From Actinomycetota bacterium (GTDB lineage: Bacteria; Actinomycetota; Coriobacteriia; Anaerosomatales; PHET01): a stretch of DNA of 64,000 bases. Positions 10,745 through 18,892 of this stretch are shown here, piece after piece; position 1 is the stretch's first letter, and each line of letters starts with the position of its first letter. Location: contig JAJUJM010000003.1 of NCBI GenBank assembly GCA_029265315.1, forward strand, positions 1 to 64,000, written 5' to 3'. A program made the translations under genes and the position numbers. The notes below the pieces were generated by a model. The model did no database searches. It had not been told where the DNA came from and saw only the letters and a program-made list of their open reading frames with translations.

Positions 10745-11257
10745 GTGGACGACCAGGGCTTCGACTTCCGAAGAGCGCCTGAACGGCGGGAGCGGAAACC
10801 GTTCGAGCCGCCGCCGTGGGAGCGGGACGCGTTCGAGCAGCTCGAGCGCAGGCGCGAGCCGGAGGCGTCCGCAGAGCAGTCCGTCACGGAGCGGGCCGAG
10901 CAGGCGGCCGGAGAGCCGGCAGGGTCCGACGTACGGACGGCGGGTACAGGGTCCGATGCGAAGAAGAACCTGAGCGAGGCCGAGGTGCTCGAGCTCCTGG
11001 CGGGGCTGGCGGCCGAAGAGCCGGACGCGCACGCGCCGGCGACACAGGTGACGGTAGGGGCGTCGATCGTGCTTCTGCCGATAGGCGTGATGATGATGTT
11101 CTGGGGCATGGCCGCGCTCGCGCGGGCGGCCTCGGCGCAAGCAGGGGCGGGTATCGCCCGGACTGGCGCGGTGACGTTGCTCGTGTTCGGGGCGGGGTTC
11201 ATCGCGGCGGCGTTCTGGTTGATCTACCGGCTGATGAAGCAGCGAGGAGTGCTCTGA
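10745..11257 (+). CDS. Two-TM protein between gyrB and gyrA
   Basis: A 170-residue protein I do not recognise. The first ~100 residues are hydrophilic and highly charged ([34 protein letters not shown]), probably disordered. A short helix [18 protein letters not shown] precedes two strong membrane helices ([24 protein letters not shown] and [21 protein letters not shown]), ending in a basic KQRGVL tail. Both ends are predicted to be cytoplasmic. It starts at GTG 10745 and ends 1 bp before the gyrA start, so it is in the gyrase operon. A membrane tether or an unrelated passenger are both possible. Confidence 0.75.
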   Translation: MDDQGFDFRRAPERRERKPFEPPPWERDAFEQLERRREPEASAEQSVTERAEQAAGEPAGSDVRTAGTGSDAKKNLSEAEVLELLAGLAAEEPDAHAPATQVTVGASIVLLPIGVMMMFWGMAALARAASAQAGAGIARTGAVTLLVFGAGFIAAAFWLIYRLMKQRGVL

Positions 11258-11258
11258 G

Positions 11259-13859
11259 GTGACAGACGAGAACACGACGGTCGACATGAGCGGTACCACC
11301 CTGCTGCCCATCGAGATACAGCAGGAGCTGAAGAGCTCATTTCTTGAGTACTCCATGAGCGTCATCGTCGCAAGGGCGCTGCCGGACGTCCGCGACGGTC
11401 TCAAACCGGTACACCGCCGCATCCTCTATGCGATGAACGAATCAGGTCTCACTCCCACGCGCCCGTACAAGAAGAGCGCGTGGACCGTCGGAGAGGTCAT
11501 CGGCAAGTATCACCCTCACGGAGACTCCGCCGTCTACGACACGATGGTCCGCATGGCGCAGCCCTTCGCGATGCGGGTGCCGCTCGTCGACGGGCACGGC
11601 AACTTCGGCTCGGTGGACGGAGACGCCGCTGCGGCGATGCGCTACACGGAGGCGCGCCTGCACCGCATGTCCATGGAGCTCCTGCGCGACCTGGACAAGG
11701 AGACCGTGGACTTCGGTCCCAACTACGACGAGTCGCTGACAGAGCCCACGGTCCTGCCCAGCCGATTCCCCAACCTGCTCGTCAACGGCAGCGCCGGTAT
11801 CGCTGTGGGCATGGCCACGAACATCCCTCCGCACAACCTGGGCGAGGTGATCGATGGCGTCACCATGCTCATCGACAATCCGGATGTGACTGTCGAGGAG
11901 CTGATGACGGCGATACCCGGCCCAGACTTCCCCACGGGCGGCGTGATCATGGGCCGTGAGGGTATCCGCAGCGCCTACGAGACCGGCCGCGGTTCGATCG
12001 CGGTGCGAGGCAAGGCGCACATCGAGCAGACCTCCACCGGTCGCATGCGGATCATCATCACCGAGATCCCGTACCAGGTGAACAAGAGCAAGCTTGTGAC
12101 GAAGATCGCGGACCTCGTGCGCGAGAAGAAGCTCACCGAGATCTCGGACCTGCGCGACGAGTCGGACCGCAAGGGCATGAGGGTGGTCATCGAGCTCAAG
12201 CAGAACTGCATCCCGCAGGTCGTGATGAACAAGCTCTTCAAGCACACCCAGCTGCAGCAGGGCTTCGGTGTGATCATGCTCTCGCTCGTCGACGGCGTGC
12301 CCCGCACACTGAACCTGAAGGAGATGCTCCACTACTACCTGGAGCACCAGAAGGAGGTCATCGTCCGCAGGACGCGCTACGACCTGCGCAAGGCCGAGGA
12401 GCGCGCCCACATCCTCGAGGGCTACATCATCGCGCTGGACAACATCGACGAGGTCATCCGGATCATCCGCGGGTCGCAGACCGACGTCGAAGCCAAGGAA
12501 CGCCTGATCGAGCGGTTCGGACTGTCAGAGGTCCAGACCGACGCCATCCTCGAGATGCGCCTGCGTCGGCTCACGGGGCTGGAGCGCCACAAGATCGAAG
12601 ACGAGCTCGCCGAGCTCCGAGAGAGGATCGCGTGGTTCAAGCGCGTGCTGGCCGAGCCGCAGCTCGTACTCGACATCATCAAAGAGGAGCTCGGCGAGAT
12701 CAAAGCCAAGTACGCCGACAAGCGTCGCACCGAGATCACGAACGCCGCCAAGGACCTCGACGTCGAGGACCTCATCGCGGAAGAGGACATGGTCGTGACC
12801 ATCACCAAAGCCGGCTACGTCAAGCGTCTGCCGGTGGCCACCTACCGCCAACAGAAGCGCGGCGGCAAGGGCCTGCAGGGCGTGAACCTCAAGGACCAGG
12901 ACTTCGTCGAGCACCTGTTCATCGCCAGCACCCACGACTACGTGCTCTTCTTCTCGACCAAGGGCAAGGTCTACCGCATGAAGGTGCACGAGCTGCCGCT
13001 CGGCAGCCGCCACGCGAAAGGCACCGCGGTGGTCAACCTCCTGCCCTTCGAGACCGACGAGAGGATCGCGGCTGTCATCAACACGAAGGAGTTCAGTCCC
13101 GACGAGTACCTCATGTTCGCGACGAGCCTGGGCATGGTGAAGAAGACGGCCATCCAGGCCTACGACCGCAGCCGCCGCGACGGCATCATCGCCATCAACC
13201 TGCGCGAAGGCGACGAGCTCATAGCCGTGCGGCGCGTGAAGCCCGGCGAGAAGGTGATGATGGTCTCGACCGCCGGCAAGGCCATCAAGTGGGACGAGTC
13301 GGAGGCCCGGCCGATGGGCCGAGACACGATGGGTGTGCGCGGCATGACCATCAAGGAAGGCGAACGCTGCCTAGGCATGGAGATCGCGCCCGAAGGCAGT
13401 GAGCTGTTCGTCGTCACCGAGCGCGGCTACGGCAAGCGCACGGCCGTGAGCGAGTACCCGGAGCACCACCGCGGCGGCCAAGGCGTGCGCACGATCGCCA
13501 TCACGCCCAAGAAGGGGCCGCTCGCCGGGATGAAGATCGTGGGGCCGGGCCACGAGCTCATGCTCATCTCCGAAGAAGGTGTCGTCATCCGTGTGAAGGC
13601 GGGAGACATCAGCCAGCTCGGCCGCTCGACCCAGGGCGTGAAGGTCATGAACGTGTCGGAGACCGACCGCGTCTCGGCCATCGCGCGCGTGAGCGCGAGC
13701 AAGAAGAAGGCCCGTCCGCGCGGACTCGGCGAGGGCCAGGAGGCGCTGCCGATCGAGGGCGAGGCGCAGGGCCAGGGAAGCGCCGACTCGCTGGGCCACG
13801 ATGAGCGCGAGATGGAAGCCGAGGAGTTGGCGGCCGAGGAGTTCGAGGACGGGGAGTGA
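11259..13859 (+). CDS. gyrA: DNA gyrase subunit A
   Basis: An 866-residue DNA-cleaving subunit of gyrase. The catalytic tyrosine is Y129 in [11 protein letters not shown]. The quinolone-resistance region shows [20 protein letters not shown], with Ser and Asp in the usual sensitive positions. The C-terminal six-bladed pinwheel begins with the GyrA-box QKRGGKG (near residue 533), which marks gyrase rather than topoisomerase IV. A Gln/Glu/Gly-rich acidic tail of about 50 residues ends the protein; such tails modulate wrapping in other gyrases. It starts at GTG 11259. Confidence 0.97.
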   Translation: MTDENTTVDMSGTTLLPIEIQQELKSSFLEYSMSVIVARALPDVRDGLKPVHRRILYAMNESGLTPTRPYKKSAWTVGEVIGKYHPHGDSAVYDTMVRMAQPFAMRVPLVDGHGNFGSVDGDAAAAMRYTEARLHRMSMELLRDLDKETVDFGPNYDESLTEPTVLPSRFPNLLVNGSAGIAVGMATNIPPHNLGEVIDGVTMLIDNPDVTVEELMTAIPGPDFPTGGVIMGREGIRSAYETGRGSIAVRGKAHIEQTSTGRMRIIITEIPYQVNKSKLVTKIADLVREKKLTEISDLRDESDRKGMRVVIELKQNCIPQVVMNKLFKHTQLQQGFGVIMLSLVDGVPRTLNLKEMLHYYLEHQKEVIVRRTRYDLRKAEERAHILEGYIIALDNIDEVIRIIRGSQTDVEAKERLIERFGLSEVQTDAILEMRLRRLTGLERHKIEDELAELRERIAWFKRVLAEPQLVLDIIKEELGEIKAKYADKRRTEITNAAKDLDVEDLIAEEDMVVTITKAGYVKRLPVATYRQQKRGGKGLQGVNLKDQDFVEHLFIASTHDYVLFFSTKGKVYRMKVHELPLGSRHAKGTAVVNLLPFETDERIAAVINTKEFSPDEYLMFATSLGMVKKTAIQAYDRSRRDGIIAINLREGDELIAVRRVKPGEKVMMVSTAGKAIKWDESEARPMGRDTMGVRGMTIKEGERCLGMEIAPEGSELFVVTERGYGKRTAVSEYPEHHRGGQGVRTIAITPKKGPLAGMKIVGPGHELMLISEEGVVIRVKAGDISQLGRSTQGVKVMNVSETDRVSAIARVSASKKKARPRGLGEGQEALPIEGEAQGQGSADSLGHDEREMEAEELAAEEFEDGE

Positions 13860-13860
13860 A

Positions 13861-13919
13861 GGCGGGCGTAGGACCGATTCACGAATCGCTTACAAGTTCT
13901 GCTGTAAGGAAAGCCCGCC
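13861..13919 (+). terminator. Three-way-junction hairpin after gyrA
   Basis: One base after the gyrA stop, GGCGGGC (13861-13867) pairs exactly with GCCCGCC (13913-13919). The enclosed 45 bases hold two more perfect hairpins: CGATTC/GAATCG (13875-13888) and CTTACA/TGTAAG (13889-13908). The nested layout gives a clover-like three-way junction. It probably ends gyrA transcription or stabilises its mRNA. There is no T-tract, so it could instead be the first element of the following leader. Confidence 0.5.
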
Positions 13920-14278
13920 CGAATCGTTATGCAGGGTGACAGAGCAGCGGAAAGAAGGGTATTCACCATTCCGATAGGCTTGTTGCACGAAGAAGTTTTG
14001 TGCTTCAATGCCATCGGTGGCAGCGGCGACGCGCTGCTCGCTGCCGCTTTGCGTCATGCAATAGAGGGAGAAAGGTGCCCGCACGGCACCGCCAGAAGCC
14101 CGTGAGGGGGGATGGATTGGGGCACGCAGCGCCTCGGGACAGTGAACGCCACGTGTTACAGGCGCTCCACCTGAGAGGTCCCGGCGACGCGATCACTTAA
14201 TCGAAGCAACCCGGGACAGGTGTCACACACATCAGTCCATCCGTACTTTCACCCGAGTTTGTAGAAAGGAGTAAGTCG
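13920..14278 (+). promoter_or_regulatory. Structured leader of the large surface protein
   Basis: A 359-bp non-coding stretch with a series of inverted repeats: GGCAGCG/CGCTGCC (14019-14045), GGTGCC/GGCACC with a 5-nt loop (14074-14090), AGCGCCT/AGGCGCT (14128-14166), and a two-part stem CACCTG..TCCCGG / CCGGGA.CAGGTG (14168-14222). The ribosome-binding site AAAGGAG is at 14265-14271. Long structured leaders are common for abundant S-layer mRNAs. I checked for c-di-GMP, c-di-AMP, cobalamin and glycine riboswitch cores and found no convincing match. Confidence 0.45.
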
Positions 14279-17200
14279 ATGACGAAGTTCGTGCGCAACA
14301 GTCGTCTCAAGCGCGTCGTGTCCGCGATGTGCTCTGTGGCGCTGCTTGCCTCACTCGTCGTGGTGCCCGCGTACGCGACCGTTCCCGGCAGCGTCACGTC
14401 GTACACGCTCAACGGCAACCTCACGGCCGCCGAAGGCGTGAACAACGACGGAATCCGCGGCACGCTCACGCTCGAGACGACCGGTACGCCGGCGCTCCAG
14501 GCTTCCCAGGAGAGCACGGCCACGTACCAGTCCGAGGTCGCTCAGGGCGCCACCATGGCCTCGCTGGGAGTGACCAACACCGCCGGCGACTTCGCGCTGC
14601 GCGTGGCCATCTTCAACGGCCAGAACCCGACGACGTCGTTCCCGACGACGGACATCCCGGTCCCGGGCATCTCCGTCTCGACCACGATCACGGGTGTCGT
14701 CGCCGCCATCAACGCCGCCATCAGTGGGCTTCCGGCCGACCTGCGCGGCACGGCGTTCATCACGCCTTCCGGCCGCATCCGGGTGTTGATGAGCAAGGCA
14801 CAGAACGAGGCCGAGATCTGGGTCCACAGCGGCCCCGCCCTCGTTCCCGGTGATCGCGCCGCGTTCACCGAGGTCACCGACCCGGTGGGTCTGTCGTTGG
14901 CCGAGGCCGTCTTCGGCGGGAACAACCCGTGGGGTCGTGGTTCCGGTCCGGCCGACAGCTACCGTGTCGGTACCGGCAACCTCGGTTACAGCGCAGTGGC
15001 CACGTGGTCCCCGCTGTCGCCGGTGGCGCTCAACATCCCGGTCCCGGCCGGCGCCTTCCAGTTCGGTTCGTTCGACAACGGTGTCGTCGACTACGACAAC
15101 TTTGTGTCGGCACCCGACACCGCGACCGGCTTGTTCACTGCCGTCATGGCCAACCGCGGTGACGGCTCCTACGCTCTTGCGTGGACCGCGGGTCGCTCGA
15201 CTCCGATCGTTCCGGGCGTTTCGCAGCTCGTGTTCGGCACCGGTGTCGCCGATCCGTCGTACGAAGAGGACTGCGAGGGCTCGGACGCGCCTGAGGTCTT
15301 CCCCTCGGTTGTTCCGACAGTCGGTGCGGTCGCCACGTGGACCGTCGACATCGACGACCCCGATGGCACCCGCGGCTACTGGAACTGGCGTGAGAACTCC
15401 TACAACGGCGTCTCGATCCTGATCCCGAACGGGTTCGAGCTCGTCAGCGCTCCTGACCACCCGGCCTTCCTCCCGGCCTTGGTCGCCTCGCTCGGCTCCA
15501 CCCCGACCGTTGAGACCACGGTCACCTCGGAAGGCACCCTCGTCACGCTGTCCAACTTCGTTGACGACCTCATCATCGGCGGCGATACCGACGACGGGAT
15601 GACCTTCCAGCTCGCGCTGAAGGCCCCGACGACCGCCGGTCCCGTGGGTGTGGGCGCGAAGATCTGGACGCACGCGGTCGGCACGCCGTGGACCGCGAAC
15701 CCGATGGTCACCCAGCTCATCGATCCGGCCTATCCGGACTCGAACAGCGACGGTATCCCGGACACGGACTGGTTCCCGCTGTTCTGCCGCTGCGGAAACG
15801 TCGAGATGTCAGTCGCTCCTGACGTCATCAAGACCGTGACGCTCGCCGCTGACGTGAACCGCGCCCAGGGCTACACCGCGCTGGTCGCGTCCGCGAAGGA
15901 CCAGTACGGCAACGATGTCAGCGCCTTCGCCTCCTACTCGAACCCGACCATCACGGGCACGAGCGACGGGGCCAACTGGGCGAACTACAGCACCGGCATG
16001 TGGGTGTGGCAGTACGCCAAGACGCCGGGCGTGAACACCGCGTCGGTTGTCGTTGATGACACCCGCACGACGGCCAACGAGAACCTGACCGCCTCCGTGT
16101 CGAACAACACGAGCGGCATCGGCGAGCCCGCCAAGGTCGTCATCCTGCCGACGCAGAACACTTGGGCCGACGGCTCGACCCCGAGCTTCCAGATCCAGCT
16201 GCAGGACGCCAACGGCAACCCGACGTCGTGGCTGGACAAGCACTCGATCTCGACCGACTGGTTCCAGCTCAACGCCCACTCGCAGAACAATCCGTTCCCG
16301 GCCGGTCTGGCTGTTCGCAACCGCTACATCTGGCGCGGCTGGTCGAAGTCGTCCGGCTTCAGCGGTAGCGGTGGCTCGCTCTTCGGCCCTGACACGACCG
16401 ACCTGAACGCTTGGCCGACGACGTTCACCTTCGGGATGAGCGCGAACGGTCCCGATACGTGGACGATCACGGCGAAGCACCGCTCCGGCAGCGTCATGCC
16501 CGCCGCCTTCGCCACGGTCGACATCACCGCGGAGGATCCTGCGATCGCGGGCGTGCCGGTCGGCTTCAAGGTCACGGCCTCGAAGCAGGCTCCGGCCGAA
16601 TACGCTGATGGTGACGGGTTCTACAACAACAAGGCCGATGGCTATCAGGACGACGCCTTCGGTTACGCCGCCGCTGGCGGCGAGGACAAGGTCGTCCTCA
16701 CGGCCCGCGTGGTCGACGCCTATGGCAACACGATCACGAACGGCACCGCGAACATCCCGGTCCGCTTCGAGATTCCGAAGTTCGACCGCGTGAACGCGAT
16801 CATGCCCACCGGGCACGTCTACGAGACCACCACCGACGCGAACGGCGTCGCCACCGTCGAGGTCAAGTCGTTCGAGCCGACGCTCAATCGTCGTTGGGCG
16901 CCGTCTCCGATCGGCACGCTGAGCTGGTTCACACCGGTTCGCGTGACGACGACGGTCAGCTTCGGTGGTGCGGACTGGGCCAACCCGTGCGGTACCAGCG
17001 CGTCCTTCGAGGGCTACGGCTTCACGTACTTCCACGGTGCGAAGGTCAGCGCCGGCTTGGCCCAGACCCCCGAGTGCGAGGACAAGGACATCGTTCTCGC
17101 CGACGGCACTGACACCACCGGTTGGGAAGTCGAGGTCCTGGACTCCGCGTTCAACACCCCGATCGCCAACTGGGACCTCAAGTTCACGACGTCCCTTGGT

Positions 17201-18715
17201 AGCTTTGCCAACGGCGCACAGGCCGTTGAGGTCAAGACCGACGCCAACGGCAAGGCATCTGCGCCGGTCAAGTCCTCGACCGCCGGCACCGCGTACCTGC
17301 GCGTGTTCGACCGCTGGCGCAACGCCTTCACCACTGGAGTCGACTTCACGGACTATGTGGCGAAGCAGACGATCGCCAACAGCACCGCTCGTGCGGGTGA
17401 CCGCGCGGCCATCGAGACCCTCGTGTACTTCGAGAACATCAAGACCGGCCAGCGCGTCCAGTGGTCCGCGGACTCGCTCTACGACTATCTGAATAGCTGC
17501 GTGTACGGCCCGTCGCTGCCGAACAACTGCGAGGACACCTGTGCTGTGACCCACACCAACGACGCGGAGTACGCGCGCGACGAGTGTGGCGAGTACGAGG
17601 TTGACACCGACAACAACGGCAAGATGGACGCCATCCGCTATGCCATTCCGGCATACGATGAGAACGATGATCGCCCGCTCGAGTCGGCCGGCATGCGCTA
17701 TATGCTGCCGCACGGCGAAGTGTCAGCGGACACGTGGTTCAACAACGTGTTCTATGACAACCAGGAGTTCGTTGTTGCGCCGGCCCGTCCCGTGACGCAA
17801 GTGAACTTCGTAAAGGAAGCGACCCTCAGCGCAGAGGGCACCCAGCTCGATGACGCCCTGAACCTGGTCGGCTCCGGCTTCACCCCTGCTCACGTGAGCG
17901 ATCGCGTTGAGATCTGGCTCGGCGACATCACCACGCACGGTCGTGGCCAGGACAACTGGGTCGGCTACGCTTACGTGGGCGCCGACGGCTCGCTCATGCC
18001 GACGGCCGTCTTCAACGGTGTTGGCCAGATCGCTCCGGGCGAGTACGACATCACGGTCGACGGTCTCGTCTTCAAGAAGGGTCTTGTCATCAAGAACCTC
18101 TTCAACCAGGCCGAGATCCGCTTCCGTGACATCGCGGCCCGCAGCGGCGACCAGATCTACATCAACGGTGCGAAGAACAACACCGTTCAGGTCGACGCCT
18201 ACGGCGCACTGAACACCGAGGTCTGGATGGGCGGTGTCAAGCTCGCGAACTCCTCCGCGACTGGCAACTTCGTCATCCCGGCCGGGAAGTTCAGCCCGGG
18301 CAAGTACACCGTGACCGCCAAGGTCATGTGGCCGACGTTGAGCGCCGCCTCGGACTACTACGGCCGCGGCTACACCACCGTCGTTAAGCGCGACGTGTAC
18401 GTCCAGGGTCCGCTGAAGTTCGGCCCGGTGGCGATGTCCGCGAGCGGTCGCACCGTCCGTGCCTCCGGCAAGGTCACCGGCGCTGCTGAGTGGAACGGCT
18501 CCAAGGCGTTCGCGGTTCGCGTGGCCATCCAGCGCCTTGTGAACGGCCGCTGGACGACCGTCACCACCAAGACTGTTCGCGCCAACGCGACGACCGGCAA
18601 CTACGCCGCGAGCGTTCGCGTGAGCTCGGCCGGCACGTATCGTGCGGTCGTGTCCCACAAGGACCTTGCGCACCCGGCGTCTTCGCGGGTGAGCGGGAGC
18701 CGCGTGGTCCGCTAG
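14279..18715 (+). CDS. Large secreted Ig-like protein, S-layer candidate
   Basis: A 1,478-residue exported protein. Residues 1-34 are a signal peptide (basic start, then VVSAMCSVALLASLVVVPAYA). The middle has several invasin/Big_1-like beta domains recognised by AKDQYGNDVS, LQDANGNPTSW, VVDAYGNTITNGTANIPVRFEI plus TTDANGVATVEV, and VKTDANGKASAPVKSS. Two Asp-rich loops (DSNSDGIPDTDW and DTDNNGKMD) look like calcium-binding loops, and cysteine-rich patches occur near residue 505 and in CVYGPSLPNNCEDTCAV. The last ~105 residues form a beta domain also seen at the ends of two other proteins here. No LPxTG or SLH motif is visible. Size, strong RBS, long leader and own terminator suggest high expression, so an S-layer or adhesin role is likely but unproven. 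Confidence 0.85.
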   Translation: MTKFVRNSRLKRVVSAMCSVALLASLVVVPAYATVPGSVTSYTLNGNLTAAEGVNNDGIRGTLTLETTGTPALQASQESTATYQSEVAQGATMASLGVTNTAGDFALRVAIFNGQNPTTSFPTTDIPVPGISVSTTITGVVAAINAAISGLPADLRGTAFITPSGRIRVLMSKAQNEAEIWVHSGPALVPGDRAAFTEVTDPVGLSLAEAVFGGNNPWGRGSGPADSYRVGTGNLGYSAVATWSPLSPVALNIPVPAGAFQFGSFDNGVVDYDNFVSAPDTATGLFTAVMANRGDGSYALAWTAGRSTPIVPGVSQLVFGTGVADPSYEEDCEGSDAPEVFPSVVPTVGAVATWTVDIDDPDGTRGYWNWRENSYNGVSILIPNGFELVSAPDHPAFLPALVASLGSTPTVETTVTSEGTLVTLSNFVDDLIIGGDTDDGMTFQLALKAPTTAGPVGVGAKIWTHAVGTPWTANPMVTQLIDPAYPDSNSDGIPDTDWFPLFCRCGNVEMSVAPDVIKTVTLAADVNRAQGYTALVASAKDQYGNDVSAFASYSNPTITGTSDGANWANYSTGMWVWQYAKTPGVNTASVVVDDTRTTANENLTASVSNNTSGIGEPAKVVILPTQNTWADGSTPSFQIQLQDANGNPTSWLDKHSISTDWFQLNAHSQNNPFPAGLAVRNRYIWRGWSKSSGFSGSGGSLFGPDTTDLNAWPTTFTFGMSANGPDTWTITAKHRSGSVMPAAFATVDITAEDPAIAGVPVGFKVTASKQAPAEYADGDGFYNNKADGYQDDAFGYAAAGGEDKVVLTARVVDAYGNTITNGTANIPVRFEIPKFDRVNAIMPTGHVYETTTDANGVATVEVKSFEPTLNRRWAPSPIGTLSWFTPVRVTTTVSFGGADWANPCGTSASFEGYGFTYFHGAKVSAGLAQTPECEDKDIVLADGTDTTGWEVEVLDSAFNTPIANWDLKFTTSLGSFANGAQAVEVKTDANGKASAPVKSSTAGTAYLRVFDRWRNAFTTGVDFTDYVAKQTIANSTARAGDRAAIETLVYFENIKTGQRVQWSADSLYDYLNSCVYGPSLPNNCEDTCAVTHTNDAEYARDECGEYEVDTDNNGKMDAIRYAIPAYDENDDRPLESAGMRYMLPHGEVSADTWFNNVFYDNQEFVVAPARPVTQVNFVKEATLSAEGTQLDDALNLVGSGFTPAHVSDRVEIWLGDITTHGRGQDNWVGYAYVGADGSLMPTAVFNGVGQIAPGEYDITVDGLVFKKGLVIKNLFNQAEIRFRDIAARSGDQIYINGAKNNTVQVDAYGALNTEVWMGGVKLANSSATGNFVIPAGKFSPGKYTVTAKVMWPTLSAASDYYGRGYTTVVKRDVYVQGPLKFGPVAMSASGRTVRASGKVTGAAEWNGSKAFAVRVAIQRLVNGRWTTVTTKTVRANATTGNYAASVRVSSAGTYRAVVSHKDLAHPASSRVSGSRVVR

Positions 18716-18744
18716 TCACTGACTGGCGACACTGAGTCACCGCG

Positions 18745-18778
18745 GAGGCGGGGCCCGATCGGGCCCCGCCTCTTCGTT
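18745..18778 (+). terminator. Strong intrinsic terminator
   Basis: GAGGCGGGGCCCGA and its exact inverse complement (18745-18772) form a perfect 28-bp palindrome with no unpaired loop in sequence terms, followed by TTCGTTGTT. It lies 30 bp after the surface-protein stop. Confidence 0.85.
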
Positions 18779-18892
18779 GTTGCCGGAAAGGGAGGCTCGG
18801 AGACGGGTCGGATTTTCGTAAGGCGACGCATGGTAGACTCGTCTGACGTGTATCGGCCCTCAGGGGCTCCGGCGACGGAGAGGGAGATCTCA

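Noticed and set aside
14041-14222. Possible c-di-GMP, c-di-AMP or cobalamin riboswitch in the surface-protein leader
   Set aside because: Stems are present but none of the conserved core sequences of those families could be found.
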